A stretch of 64,000 nt of DNA, taken from NCBI GenBank assembly GCA_030425705.1, contig JAUHZU010000001.1:248001-312000 (forward strand), written 5' to 3'. Shown here piece after piece: positions 49,592 to 58,357 of this stretch (positions are counted from its first letter, which is position 1; each line of letters opens with the position of its first letter). The DNA comes from Phycisphaerae bacterium. GTDB taxonomy: Bacteria > Planctomycetota > Phycisphaerae > Phycisphaerales > Phycisphaeraceae. A program made the position numbers and the translations under genes. The notes below the pieces were generated by a model. That model saw nothing but the letters and a program-made list of their open reading frames with translations, had not been told where the DNA came from and did not search any database.

Positions 49592-51073
49592 ATGGAAGCC
49601 AAGATTATCACCGATGGCATCACGTTCGATGATGTCTTACTGATCCCCGCCCGCAGCGATGTGGTCCCCGCCTCCGCGGACCTGAGCACCCAGCTCACCC
49701 GCAACATCCGCCTGAACATCCCGCTGCTGTCGGCCCCGATGGACACCGTCACCGAGTCCGCCCTCGCGATTGCGCTCGCGCAGGCCGGCGGGCTGGGCAT
49801 CATCCACAAGAACCTCTCCATCGACGACCAGGTCCGCGAGGTCATCAAGGTCAAGCGGTCGGCCAACGGCGTGATCAGCGACCCGGTCACCCTCGCCCCG
49901 GATGCGCCCGCCGCCGAGGTCCGCCGGCTCATGGTCGAGCAGCACATCTCCGGCGTCCCCATCACCGACGACGGCACGACCAGCGGCAAGGTCGTGGGCA
50001 TCATCACCCGCCGGGACATGATGTTCCTCGACGGCGACGACCGCCCGATCCACGAGGTCATGACCAAGGACCGCCTGGTCACCGCGCCGCCGAACACGAC
50101 CCTTGAACAGGCCGAGCGCATCCTCAACCAGAACAAGGTCGAGAAGCTGATGCTCGTCGACGGGCAGATGAAGCTGCAGGGCCTGATCACGATGCGGGAC
50201 ATCTCCAAGCTGCACCAGTTCCCCCTCGCCTGCCGGGACGACCGGGGCCGGCTGCGGGTCGGTGCGGCGGTGGGCGTGCACCAGCTCGACCGCGTCGACG
50301 CGCTCATCAAGGCCGAGGTCGATGTGATTGTCATCGATAGTGCGCACGGCCACAGCGCGAACGTGATGGACTCGGTCCGCGCGGTCAAGGCGCGTTACAA
50401 CATCGACATCATCGCCGGCAACGTGGCGACCGAGGAAGGCGCCCGCGACCTGATCGAGGCCGGCGCCGACGCGGTCAAAGTCGGCATCGGCCCGGGGTCG
50501 ATCTGCACGACGCGGGTCGTGTCGGGCGTCGGGGTGCCGCAGATCACGGCCGTGTTCAACGCCTGCCGCGCCGCCGACCCCGCGGGCATCCCGGTGATCG
50601 CCGACGGCGGGATCCGCCTGAGCGGGGACATCACCAAGGCCCTCGCGGCCGGGGCGAGCGTGGTCATGCTGGGCTCGCTGTTTGCAGGGCTGGACGAATC
50701 GCCCGGCGACCTGATTATCCATATGGGCCGGCGCTACAAGCAGTACCGCGGTATGGGCAGCCAGGGCGCGATGCTCGCCGGCTCGGCCGACCGCTACGCG
50801 CAGAAGGGCGTCACGACCAAGGACAAGCTCGTGCCCGAAGGCGTCGAGGGCCGGGTCCCGTACCGCGGCCCCCTGGCGGATTATGTCTACCAGATGGTCG
50901 GCGGGATCAAGGCCGGCATGGGCTACTGCGGCACGCCGACGATCGAGGCCCTCCGCAAAGACGCGCGGTTCGTCCGGATCTCCGGGGCCTCGCTGGCCGA
51001 GAGCCACCCCCATGACATCCACATCACCCGCGAGAGCCCGAACTACTCCACCGAGGTCGTTGGCGGCGAGTAG
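49592..51073 (+). CDS. guaB: IMP dehydrogenase
   Basis: The enzyme oxidises IMP to XMP with NAD+, the first committed step to GMP. The 493-residue protein has the family length. The barrel begins [38 protein letters not shown] and [11 protein letters not shown] follow, and two CBS domains are inserted at about residues 95-210. The catalytic Cys is in [20 protein letters not shown], and [15 protein letters not shown] and [13 protein letters not shown] form the flap. The ATG at 49592 is the family start, and the promoter is so close that the mRNA should lack a leader. Confidence 0.96.
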   Translation: MEAKIITDGITFDDVLLIPARSDVVPASADLSTQLTRNIRLNIPLLSAPMDTVTESALAIALAQAGGLGIIHKNLSIDDQVREVIKVKRSANGVISDPVTLAPDAPAAEVRRLMVEQHISGVPITDDGTTSGKVVGIITRRDMMFLDGDDRPIHEVMTKDRLVTAPPNTTLEQAERILNQNKVEKLMLVDGQMKLQGLITMRDISKLHQFPLACRDDRGRLRVGAAVGVHQLDRVDALIKAEVDVIVIDSAHGHSANVMDSVRAVKARYNIDIIAGNVATEEGARDLIEAGADAVKVGIGPGSICTTRVVSGVGVPQITAVFNACRAADPAGIPVIADGGIRLSGDITKALAAGASVVMLGSLFAGLDESPGDLIIHMGRRYKQYRGMGSQGAMLAGSADRYAQKGVTTKDKLVPEGVEGRVPYRGPLADYVYQMVGGIKAGMGYCGTPTIEALRKDARFVRISGASLAESHPHDIHITRESPNYSTEVVGGE

Positions 51074-51274
51074 GCGCGGCGCGGTTGCGGTTTCCGGCGT
51101 TATCGCTAAACTACCGCCTATGTAAGAAGAGCCGGGGGGTTCGATAAACTTTTGTTGCCCGCACGGAACCCTGCTTTTTCATTATCCATTCGCCGTTGAC
51201 ACCGCGCCCCCGCCGCCAAGTGACGGGTCTGTCTTTAGCGCGTTACCGTTCCACCTTCGTATTGAGAGCAACCT

Positions 51275-51868
51275 ATGGCCGCCGCCGCATTGTCAAAAGA
51301 ACAACTCATCGACCGCATCCGCAGCGCGGTTGCGCCGCACCTGGAGACCTACCTGAAGCAGAAGACCACGCATCAGCAGGAACAGGAAAAAGAGATCGAG
51401 CGCATCCAGAAACTGATCGCCAAAGAGCCGGCCAACAGCCCGACGCTCCCGGCCCTGCAGCGCGTGATCGAGTCGATCCAGGCCGAACTGGCCAAGCCCG
51501 GCATCAACATGCCGCTGCGGCGCGACGCGGCGCTGGCCGTCCTCGCCGTGTGCAACGAGCACCGCCTGCCCCTGCAGTTCAAGCAGGACGCGATCGCCCA
51601 GCCCGCCGCGCCCGCGAAACCCGCCCGCGCGAAGGGCGAACGCAAACGCCTCCCCCGCGAAGAGATGCAGAAGGCCTGCGACGCGATCATGAAGGTCCTC
51701 CCCCCCAAGGACACGCCCGACCACCTGTGCATGGCCAAGTCCCGCGTCGCCGAGAAGTGCGACCTCGACGCCAAGACCACCAGCAGCGCCCTCATCAAGC
51801 TCAACCGCGACGGCAAAGCCACCAGCAACGGCATCCGCGGCGCCGGCGGCGGCTGGCGCAAGCTATAA
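51275..51868 (+). CDS. Hypothetical protein with coiled coil and winged-helix-like C-terminus
   Basis: The 197-residue protein has an N-terminal helical domain with a coiled-coil-like stretch rich in Gln, Glu and Lys (KTTHQQEQEKEIERIQKLIA), an Ala/Pro/Lys linker (QPAAPAKPARAKGERKRL) and a C-terminal region (ACDAIMKVLPPKDTPDHLCM to TTSSALIKLNRDGKATSNGI) that looks like a winged helix. It could bind DNA. A 200-bp leader without a clear ribosome site precedes it, and a strong hairpin follows at 51904. Confidence 0.65.
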   Translation: MAAAALSKEQLIDRIRSAVAPHLETYLKQKTTHQQEQEKEIERIQKLIAKEPANSPTLPALQRVIESIQAELAKPGINMPLRRDAALAVLAVCNEHRLPLQFKQDAIAQPAAPAKPARAKGERKRLPREEMQKACDAIMKVLPPKDTPDHLCMAKSRVAEKCDLDAKTTSSALIKLNRDGKATSNGIRGAGGGWRKL

Positions 51869-51903
51869 ACTTCCCATGCAAACTCTCATTCTCGATAACG
51901 AAT

Positions 51904-51935
51904 AAGAAACCCACGCTAAACGGCGTGGGTTTCTT
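51904..51935. terminator. Bidirectional hairpin terminator
   Basis: AAGAAACCCACGC pairs perfectly with GCGTGGGTTTCTT over 13 bp with a six-base loop. It sits between the convergent genes at 51275 and 51978 and can serve both. Confidence 0.75.
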
Positions 51936-51977
51936 ACATCCATACAAGTTCTCGATCCTCCCCCCGGTTGCGCGTGC

Positions 51978-53027
51978 CTACTCCATCGCGTAATCGCTCG
52001 GCACACGGCCGACGATGTAGCCGTCCTTGCCCTCGGCCGCGGCGCCGAAGCCGTACTGGCTCGGGTGGTAGTCGCCGACCAGCGCGACATCCGTCCCGTC
52101 CTCGGGCACGTCCATCCCCAGCAGCCAGTACGCGGCGTTGACGATCAGCCGCCGCGTCCCCTCGGCCACGAGGTCGGTCGCCGCGCCCATCGTCGTGGTA
52201 AACGCCGTGCCTGCCTCCCCGCCCTCGAGTTGGTACGGCTTGGTCCACGCGATCGGCATCATCGGGGCGTTCTTCTGGTTGTCGACCGGCGCGTCGTCAT
52301 CGCCCATGCCCGTCAGCACCGCGCCGAGTACCAACGGCTCGCACCCCTCGGGCTGCGGCAGACGCACGCCGTACACGTCGCTGGGCCCCCAGATCGTGCC
52401 CGGCTCAATCCCCCGGACGATCGGGTGGACCCCGGCGGCTGCGGCCTCGGCGATCACGCCGCGCGTGCTCTCGACCTTGTGGTGGCCGTGGTGGTTGATC
52501 CACGTCTCCCCGAGCACGAACCGCCCAAACCCGCCTTGCCAGTCGCCTTCGCCGAAGTTGAAGGTGTATCGCTTGTAGGTGTTGCTGCTGCGAATGTTGA
52601 ACGCGTGCGTCGAGGTCCGCATCCCGATGACCGGTCCGCCGCGCTTCAGGTACGCATCGATATGCGCCATCTGCTCGTCCGGCAGGTCGCGGAACCGCAG
52701 CGCCATCACCACCAGGTCCGCGTCTTCCAGGTGCTCCAGCCCCGGGATGTTCTGCTGGTAGTCCGGCTGGATATGCCCGGTCTCGGGGTCGATCGCGAAC
52801 AATACGGTGCAGGTGAACCCGTGCCGCTCCGCCAGGATCTTGCCCAACTGCGGCAGCGCTTCTTCCGAGCGGTACTCGTCGTCGCCGCTGATGAGGACGA
52901 TGTGCTTGCCGACGCCAGGCCCGTCCGTCCCCTCGTAGGTCACCCACAGGTCGTCCGCGTGGGCGGGCGAACCCGCGCAGGCCGAAAGCAGCGCGAACAC
53001 AGGGATCAACATCATGGGTCTGAACAT
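51978..53027 (-). CDS. ThuA-domain exported protein
   Basis: The 349-residue product has a signal peptide with a lipobox-like end (LIPVFALLSACAGSPAHAD). The body is a ThuA/class I glutamine-amidotransferase-like domain: KHIVLISGDDEYRSEEALPQ, LEDADLVVMALRFRDLPDEQ, YLKRGGPVIGMRTSTHAF and VHPIVRGIEPGTIWGP. Planctomycete ThuA proteins are often secreted and linked to sugar metabolism; the reaction is not known. AGGAG precedes the ATG at 53027, and the open frame beyond it is not needed. Confidence 0.85.
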   Translation of the reverse strand: MFRPMMLIPVFALLSACAGSPAHADDLWVTYEGTDGPGVGKHIVLISGDDEYRSEEALPQLGKILAERHGFTCTVLFAIDPETGHIQPDYQQNIPGLEHLEDADLVVMALRFRDLPDEQMAHIDAYLKRGGPVIGMRTSTHAFNIRSSNTYKRYTFNFGEGDWQGGFGRFVLGETWINHHGHHKVESTRGVIAEAAAAGVHPIVRGIEPGTIWGPSDVYGVRLPQPEGCEPLVLGAVLTGMGDDDAPVDNQKNAPMMPIAWTKPYQLEGGEAGTAFTTTMGAATDLVAEGTRRLIVNAAYWLLGMDVPEDGTDVALVGDYHPSQYGFGAAAEGKDGYIVGRVPSDYAME

Positions 53028-53222
53028 CGTGTGGGCTCCTTGGGCGGACAAGTTATGCGTCGCGATTCTACGCCGACCGGCAGCGGCGCGGTAATGCAAA
53101 CGGGCCCGACGCATCCCTCGGGCAGGACGGGCCGACACCCGGCCCCGTTTCATCCGGGTTTCGCGTTAGAATCCTGAGCGATACTGGTTCATTTCCACCA
53201 ACCGTCTGCAGAGTGAGCGACC

Positions 53223-54197
53223 ATGCCCCGATCCTATTCCCGCCGTGACCTGATCAAGTCCGCCCCGCTCGGTGCTGCCACGCTCGCGGCCGGCTGCGCC
53301 TCGACCGGCAACGCCCAGCCCTCGGAGCAACCGACCGAAACCCAGCGCTGGCAGGGCGGCGCCAGCCCCTGGCCGATCTGCCTGGACTCCGCGACCATCC
53401 GCCCCAGCACGCTCACCCAGAAGATCCGCATCGCCACCGCCGCCGGCTACGACGCCATCGAGCCGTGGGAGGGCGAGCTCCACCAGTACGAGCAGGAGGG
53501 CGGCAACCTCCAGGACCTCGGCAAGCGGGTCCGTGACGCCGGGCTCTTTGTCCCCAGCGTCATCGGGCTGTGGGGCGCGATCCCGCCGACGCGCGAGCAG
53601 TTCGACGCTTCGCTGACCGACACCCGCCGACGCATGCGGCAGGCCGCGGACCTGGGCGCGGAGTTTATCCAGGTCGTCCCCCAGCCCGCCCGGCCGTGGA
53701 CCGAGTTCGACCCCAAGTGGGCCGCCGACCGCTACCGCGAGCTGCTGGAGATCGGCATCAACGACTACAACATCAAGCCCGCGATGGTCTTCGTCGAGTT
53801 TCTTGAGGGCAGCAAACGCATGGGCCAGGCCGCCGCCATCGCCATCGACGCCGACCACGCCGAAGGCCGTATCATCCCCGACGTGTTTCACATGCTCATC
53901 GGCGGGACGGGCTTCAACGGGCTCAAGCACCTCAACGGCGACTTCTTCGCCATCTTCCAGTTCAACGACGCCCCCGCCGATATGCCCGTCGACCAGATGC
54001 GCGACGAGCACCGTGTCTACCCCGGCGACGGCATCCTCCCGCTCACCGACATCCTCGTCGACCTCAAGCAGACCGGCTTCAAACGCTGCGTCTCGCTGGA
54101 GCTCTACAACCCTACCTACTGGGAACAGGACCACCTCACCGTCGCGAAGACCGGGCTGGAGAAAACCGTTGCGGTGATCCAGCAGGCCGGCGTGTAA
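53223..54197 (+). CDS. Tat-exported sugar phosphate isomerase/epimerase-like protein
   Basis: The 324-residue product begins with a twin-arginine-type signal (YSRRDLIKSAPLGAATLAAG) that also ends in a lipobox-like AAGCAS. The rest is a xylose-isomerase-like TIM barrel (AP endonuclease 2 family): TQKIRIATAAGYDAIEPWEG, RMRQAADLGAEFIQVVPQPA, AMVFVEFLEGSKRMGQAAAI and FKRCVSLELYNPTYW, with several His and Glu positions suited to metal. Substrates are probably sugars or inositols. It is divergent from the ThuA gene, a common pairing of functions. Confidence 0.85.
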   Translation: MPRSYSRRDLIKSAPLGAATLAAGCASTGNAQPSEQPTETQRWQGGASPWPICLDSATIRPSTLTQKIRIATAAGYDAIEPWEGELHQYEQEGGNLQDLGKRVRDAGLFVPSVIGLWGAIPPTREQFDASLTDTRRRMRQAADLGAEFIQVVPQPARPWTEFDPKWAADRYRELLEIGINDYNIKPAMVFVEFLEGSKRMGQAAAIAIDADHAEGRIIPDVFHMLIGGTGFNGLKHLNGDFFAIFQFNDAPADMPVDQMRDEHRVYPGDGILPLTDILVDLKQTGFKRCVSLELYNPTYWEQDHLTVAKTGLEKTVAVIQQAGV

Positions 54198-54509
54198 GAA
54201 AGAACACCGCACGGCTCCGCCGCACGGTGGTCATGGAAAAAAGAGTTTTGTTCTGGATCGGCGAAACAAGAGGTTTCGTGTAATGAGCGTTCCTTTCAGT
54301 GAGGGAGCGTGGGGTGAGTCTGGCACGGCCGGATGGATCGGTTCGTAGAGGCAGTGGCGGGTGCTCACCAGAGGACGGCGGTTTGTTTCATGGGTGGCCT
54401 TTCATCGGGTGCTATGCGGTCGTTTCAGTTCGGAGAGGAAGGAGGCGTCCCTGCCCCCTGAATCCACCGCCGAGCCGTTAGGCCGGGCGATGGGGTGAGG
54501 GTGTGTTGG
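54198..54509. other. Intergenic stretch between convergent genes
   Basis: I see no gene. It holds an imperfect hairpin at 54205-54229 (CACCG and CGGTG around an inner CGGC/GCCG) and a small GAAAC/GTTTC hairpin near 54263. Either may act in transcription ending. Confidence 0.4.
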
Positions 54510-54583
54510 TTACGCCCGCCGACGCCGGCGGATCAGGGCGAGGCCGCCGAGGCCGAGCAGGGCGATGCTGCCGGGCTCGGGGA
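54510..54583 (-). repeat. Identical 74-nt PEP-CTERM tag, copy 1
   Basis: This covers the stop codon and the last 24 codons. It is identical base for base to 55446-55519 and 56646-56719. Confidence 0.9.
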
Positions 54584-55382
54584 CGACCTCGAAGTTGTAG
54601 GTGGTTTCCGAGCCGTTGAAGCCGACGACCAGGTTGTCGACCGCGCCCTCGAAGGGGCCCCAGCCCGAGCCCACGCCCATCGAGAAGCCGAGCACAGCCG
54701 AGTTCGCATCAACGGTGCCGACACCAGCGACCCAGTCCGCGAGTGAGTTGCCATAACCCTCTTGGGCGAACGTCATGCCCGCGCCGAAGGTCCAGAGGTT
54801 GGCGCCGTCGCCGGCGTTGTATGCAAAGATGTCTTCGCTGACCCAAGTATCGGTCGCGGCGGTGGCCGAGCCGTTGTAGGCGATCTCGAAGACCAGGCCG
54901 CCACGGTCGCCGGTGGTGTTCAGGTCGCCATCGGCATCGACGAGGATACGCAGCGCCGGGTGCTGGCCGGCCGAGTTGGTGCTACTGCTGTCGCGGTACC
55001 AGTCGTAGCCGAGACTGGTCAGTTCCCCAAGGGTGCCGAACGAGCCAGCGGCGAAGTAGTTCCCCCCGATCGCCGTGCCGGAGGCCAGGAGTTCGAAGTC
55101 GGCCTTGCTGCTGTCGCCGCCCGGGCCGTTGACGGTCTGCAGGTAGACCGAGCCGTTACCGCTGCGGGCGTAGTTGGTGTTGATGCCCGCGACGCCATCG
55201 TTGCGGACGTTGTTGTAGTAAAAGTCCGTTCCGGTGACGGCCTGACCCTGGCTGCTGGTCCCGGCTTCGGTGAAGCTGTCGCCCGGGGCTGATGCGTTGG
55301 AGTAAACGGTCGTTGCGGATGCAGCGCCCGTGATTAGCGAGGCCGTGAGCGAAGCAGCGAGAATCGGGTGGTAAGTCTTCAT
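54510..55382 (-). CDS. PEP-CTERM exported protein 1
   Basis: The 290-residue protein has a signal peptide (ILAASLTASLITGAASATTV), a beta-sandwich-like body rich in Asp, Asn, Gly and Ser (VTGTDFYYNNVRNDGVAGIN, HPALRILVDADGDLNTTGDR) and the PEP-CTERM anchor: VVPEPGS, a Leu/Gly/Ala transmembrane stretch and a RRRRRA tail. Such proteins are cut and attached or released by an exosortase, which is not encoded in this window. The last 74 nt are identical to those of the two following PEP-CTERM genes. Confidence 0.85.
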   Translation of the reverse strand: MKTYHPILAASLTASLITGAASATTVYSNASAPGDSFTEAGTSSQGQAVTGTDFYYNNVRNDGVAGINTNYARSGNGSVYLQTVNGPGGDSSKADFELLASGTAIGGNYFAAGSFGTLGELTSLGYDWYRDSSSTNSAGQHPALRILVDADGDLNTTGDRGGLVFEIAYNGSATAATDTWVSEDIFAYNAGDGANLWTFGAGMTFAQEGYGNSLADWVAGVGTVDANSAVLGFSMGVGSGWGPFEGAVDNLVVGFNGSETTYNFEVVPEPGSIALLGLGGLALIRRRRRA

Positions 55383-55445
55383 GGCTTTCTTTCTTGGTGT
55401 GTTTGTTTGTTACGTTGAATGGTGAGAGTGTTTGTCGCCCCGCGT

Positions 55446-55519
55446 TTACGCCCGCCGACGCCGGCGGATCAGGGCGAGGCCGCCGAGGCCGAGCAGGGCG
55501 ATGCTGCCGGGCTCGGGGA
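55446..55519 (-). repeat. Identical 74-nt PEP-CTERM tag, copy 2
   Basis: This covers the stop codon and last 24 codons of PEP-CTERM gene 2. Identity with the other copies stops at the codon before PEPGS (Ile here, Val elsewhere). Confidence 0.9.
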
Positions 55520-56537
55520 TGGCGTTGAAGGCATAGATCTCGCCGGTCGAGCCGCCGGCGGCACGGGTCGCCACGAGCAGGTGCCCGTCGCTGGTTACAT
55601 CGATCCCACCGATCGAGACCCCGCCGGCGATCAGGGTGTCCAGGTCGATCGACGCGGTCGGTGTGGTGCTGGGGCTGGTCAGGTCGAACGCGTCGATGAT
55701 GCCGCTCTCCCAGGCCAGGTACAGGAAGCCGTCAAACTCAAGCAGATCCTGCGGCGTGTCGCGCCCGGACCCGGAGGTCGCGCCGCCCAGCAGGTCGGTC
55801 ACGGTCGTGCCGTCCTGCGAGATCGCGTAGATGTTGACCGAGGAGGAGCCGGCTACGGTGGCGACCCGGCCGTCGGAGAGCACGATCCCGTCGTTGCCGT
55901 TGCCGACGCCGGAGGCGAAGGTCGTGGACCAGTTCGGGGTGGCCGAGAGCGAGCCATCACCGTTGATGGTGTACTGAGCGACACTCTGGTCCGCCGAGTC
56001 GTCGGTCATGACGTAGAGGAAGCTATTGAGCCGATCGATCGCGATCCCTTCGGGGTCGTAGGCCGAGCCGCCATCCGCACGGACCCCCGTGAGGTCGGCG
56101 ACCTGAGTGTGCACCAGCGGGTCTGCGGCCAAACTCGTCGCCCGGCCGATCAGGCCGTAGGTGTTTGGACCACCCTCTTCCAGGGTGTAGTACAGGGTGT
56201 CCGCGTTGTAGAAATCCAGAGACTTCAGGCCCTGGCCGTTGTGGTTCAGGCTTGAGATCGAGTCGTAGTCGAGCGTCGCACCCGTGATCAGGCCGCCGAC
56301 ACGTGTGAGGGTGAAGCGGAGGATGGCCTGGTTCGAGGTGTTGCCGGTCTGGGCGACGAAGATCTGGTCCACGTTGAACGGGTTGGCGACGACGTCATCG
56401 GCCGTGCGGCTGGAGTTCGTGGTGCTGCCCAGGAGGACCTCGTCGGTTGACCATTGGAAGGGGGTAGATGCCTGCGCCACGCCGCCGAAGGTGGCGGCAA
56501 GGAGAGCTGAAAGAAGATTGGCGTTTCGGAAGTTCAT
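55446..56537 (-). CDS. PEP-CTERM exported beta-propeller-like protein 2
   Basis: The 363-residue product has a signal peptide (LLSALLAATFGGVAQASTPF), then a series of short beta repeats with Asp/Ser-rich turns (NPFNVDQIFVAQTGNTSNQA, GIAIDRLNSFLYVMTDDSAD, GNDGIVLSDGRVATVAGSSS, IGGIDVTSDGHLLVATRAAG) typical of an NHL or lactonase-like propeller. It ends in AIPEPGS and the same anchor and RRRRRA tail as its neighbours. It lies 63 bp upstream of gene 1 in the same direction, so cotranscription is likely. Confidence 0.85.
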   Translation of the reverse strand: MNFRNANLLSALLAATFGGVAQASTPFQWSTDEVLLGSTTNSSRTADDVVANPFNVDQIFVAQTGNTSNQAILRFTLTRVGGLITGATLDYDSISSLNHNGQGLKSLDFYNADTLYYTLEEGGPNTYGLIGRATSLAADPLVHTQVADLTGVRADGGSAYDPEGIAIDRLNSFLYVMTDDSADQSVAQYTINGDGSLSATPNWSTTFASGVGNGNDGIVLSDGRVATVAGSSSVNIYAISQDGTTVTDLLGGATSGSGRDTPQDLLEFDGFLYLAWESGIIDAFDLTSPSTTPTASIDLDTLIAGGVSIGGIDVTSDGHLLVATRAAGGSTGEIYAFNAIPEPGSIALLGLGGLALIRRRRRA

Positions 56538-56645
56538 GTCGATTCTCCTGTTTTCGTTGAGCTGACGATGCAGCGTTATTAGAGGGATGTTGCCCCGATC
56601 CGCCCACGGCGGCAGAGCCGCCGCGGTGGGCAGGGGGCAGATGGT

Positions 56646-56719
56646 TTACGCCCGCCGACGCCGGCGGATCAGGGCGAGGCCGCCGAGGCCGAGCAGGGCG
56701 ATGCTGCCGGGCTCGGGGA
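56646..56719 (-). repeat. Identical 74-nt PEP-CTERM tag, copy 3
   Basis: This covers the stop codon and last 24 codons of PEP-CTERM gene 3, identical to the copies at 54510 and 55446. Confidence 0.9.
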
Positions 56720-57392
56720 CGAAGTTGACTTGGCCGATGTCGCCGTTGTCGAGGGTGATGACCAGTGCATCCATTGCACCTGCGGTGCCGGGGCCGCTGT
56801 TGGTCTGCACGCTGATCATCTCGACAAGCTCGTCGCCGTAGGTCGCCTCGAACGTCGCCCAGTCCATGTAGTTGGTGCCGGCCCCCTGACCACTGCGCTC
56901 ATCCAAGTCGAGCATGCCGCCTGCACCCGTACTCCACTCGACCCAGATGCCGTCGGTGGCGATGCTGCCGTAGTTGTTGGTAAACGAGAAGCCGTACCAC
57001 GAGGCCTGGTCGTTGTCGCCGTCGGGGCGGGTGTAGACCTTCAAGAACCAGTGCTCGGTCGTGCTGTTGACTTGGTAGCTGATGTTCGCGATATCGCTGA
57101 TCGTCAGCGTTGCGGCCTGCGGCCCGAAGAGGGCGCTGAGCGCGTCGCCGTCGGCTCCATATCGGGCGTGCCAGTTGACCTTACCGGTCGCAGAATCTGA
57201 CCAGGAGTCGGGGCCGAACCCGGTCGGGGCGTCCCCGGTGTTGACGATCGGCATCATCTCGTCGGGAACCTGGGTCGGGTCGACGTTGATCGTGGTTGTC
57301 GTCGCTTGTGCGGCTCCCGATGCAAGCACGGCGGACGAAAGGGAAGTAACAAGGATGGTCTGTGCGGTGTTCATGGTGGATTTCTTAGACAT
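56646..57392 (-). CDS. PEP-CTERM exported protein 3
   Basis: The protein is 248 residues from the ATG at 57392, with alternatives at 57425 and 57374. A signal peptide (TILVTSLSSAVLASGAAQAT) is followed by a beta-rich body (ATLTISDIANISYQVNSTTE, HWFLKVYTRPDGDNDQASWY) and the C-terminal FVPEPGS anchor and RRRRRA tail. The body has no recognised catalytic motif and may bind sugars or form extracellular matrix. It is first of the three consecutive PEP-CTERM genes, 40-75 bp after the receiver-like gene. Confidence 0.82.
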   Translation of the reverse strand: MSKKSTMNTAQTILVTSLSSAVLASGAAQATTTTINVDPTQVPDEMMPIVNTGDAPTGFGPDSWSDSATGKVNWHARYGADGDALSALFGPQAATLTISDIANISYQVNSTTEHWFLKVYTRPDGDNDQASWYGFSFTNNYGSIATDGIWVEWSTGAGGMLDLDERSGQGAGTNYMDWATFEATYGDELVEMISVQTNSGPGTAGAMDALVITLDNGDIGQVNFVPEPGSIALLGLGGLALIRRRRRA

Positions 57393-57465
57393 AGGTGGTT
57401 TTGGAAGTTGGATCATCGAAAGCAAGTAGTTGATCGGTTTTGTTGTTGGTTGAGCAGGCTCAGTC

Positions 57466-58008
57466 TCAACCCGGTGATGGCCCGGCTCGTGGCATACGGT
57501 TGCGCAACCTCAGGGGCCCGTCCCGCGCCGGCGGGGGGTGTGCGAGCAGCCGCGCCAGGTGCGCCCTCGGCGCGATACCCGGGTCGACCGGTGTCGGATG
57601 CTTGACGGCAACAGGTGCGCTTGCCCGCTCAAACACGTTGTCGGGGAGCAGAGATTGAGCGGTGTCGATGACCTGCTCTGGCGACGGGTTGCTGAGATAC
57701 ACCGCGGCGCCCGCCGCGCGGATACGCCGCTCGGCCTCGGCAGCGGCATCAACCGCGATTGCGACGCTCTTTGCGGATTGCGAGGAAAGATGCATCGCGG
57801 TCAGCAGGCGTTGGGCCGGGCTGTTGGGCGTGATCATCTCGATGAGGACCGCGAGCCGCGGTATCGCGATCAGGGATCGGAGCAGTTCGCGAGTCATCGG
57901 CTCCATGAGGACCGGCCAACCCATCCGCTCGGCGGCCTGGCTCAGCGGGGTCGCCGAGAAGCCGTGCTCGGTCACGGCCAGGATCGGGTTAGGGGTTGCG
58001 GGTGTCAT
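57466..58008 (-). CDS. Receiver-like protein without clear phosphoacceptor
   Basis: The 180-residue product has alternating alpha/beta segments (PILAVTEHGFSATPLSQAAE, LIAIPRLAVLIEMITPNSPA, IRAAGAAVYLSNPSPEQVID) resembling a response-regulator receiver domain or degenerate cousin. The usual Asp-Asp pair and phosphoacceptor are not evident. A Pro/Arg-rich tail of about 45 residues follows. It lies between the sigma-54 activator and the PEP-CTERM genes on the same strand and might act as a non-phosphorylated sensor for that activator; this is inference. Confidence 0.55.
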   Translation of the reverse strand: MTPATPNPILAVTEHGFSATPLSQAAERMGWPVLMEPMTRELLRSLIAIPRLAVLIEMITPNSPAQRLLTAMHLSSQSAKSVAIAVDAAAEAERRIRAAGAAVYLSNPSPEQVIDTAQSLLPDNVFERASAPVAVKHPTPVDPGIAPRAHLARLLAHPPPARDGPLRLRNRMPRAGPSPG

Positions 58009-58357
58009 GGGGAACTACCTGTGTGTTGAAGTTGTCTTCGTGTGTTGACGCCATGACAAATGCAACGCCTATGCCATCGATGAAAACAATCGGAAAATAT
58101 TTGGAGCGTTGTTTTTGTCCTGACAGGACGGTTTCTGGGCCGCGTTATCCAGCGGGGCGACGATGAGAAGAGTGCCGTTCTGGTACTCGTTCCGTCCTTC
58201 GCGCGGAATCGAAAAGGAAAAACAGTGTGAAATACATCAAGTGCCGAACTGGTACCCGGTACCACAATGGTCGCTACAGCTATGCATCTTCCGGCGCAAC
58301 AGAAAACACACGTCTAAAAGACGTGTGTAATGCATCATTAAAATATAAAGGGTGGTG
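58009..58357. other. Regulatory-looking intergenic stretch
   Basis: No gene is seen. The stretch is AT-richer than the genes and includes an inverted GGTACCCGGTACC motif near 58248, an inverted TGTCCTGACAGGACG near 58116 and the terminator at 58302. I looked for a sigma-54 -24/-12 element on both strands and found no close match. Confidence 0.45.
58302..58328 (-). terminator. Rho-independent terminator of the sigma-54 activator gene
   Basis: ACACACGTCT pairs perfectly with AGACGTGTGT over ten base pairs with a three-base loop; the minus strand continues TTTTCTG. It separates the activator from the PEP-CTERM block. Confidence 0.75.

Noticed and set aside
58009-58357. Sigma-54 promoter (TGGCAC-N5-TTGC)
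   Set aside because: TGGTAC-containing segments occur on both strands, but none has the TTGC half at the right distance.
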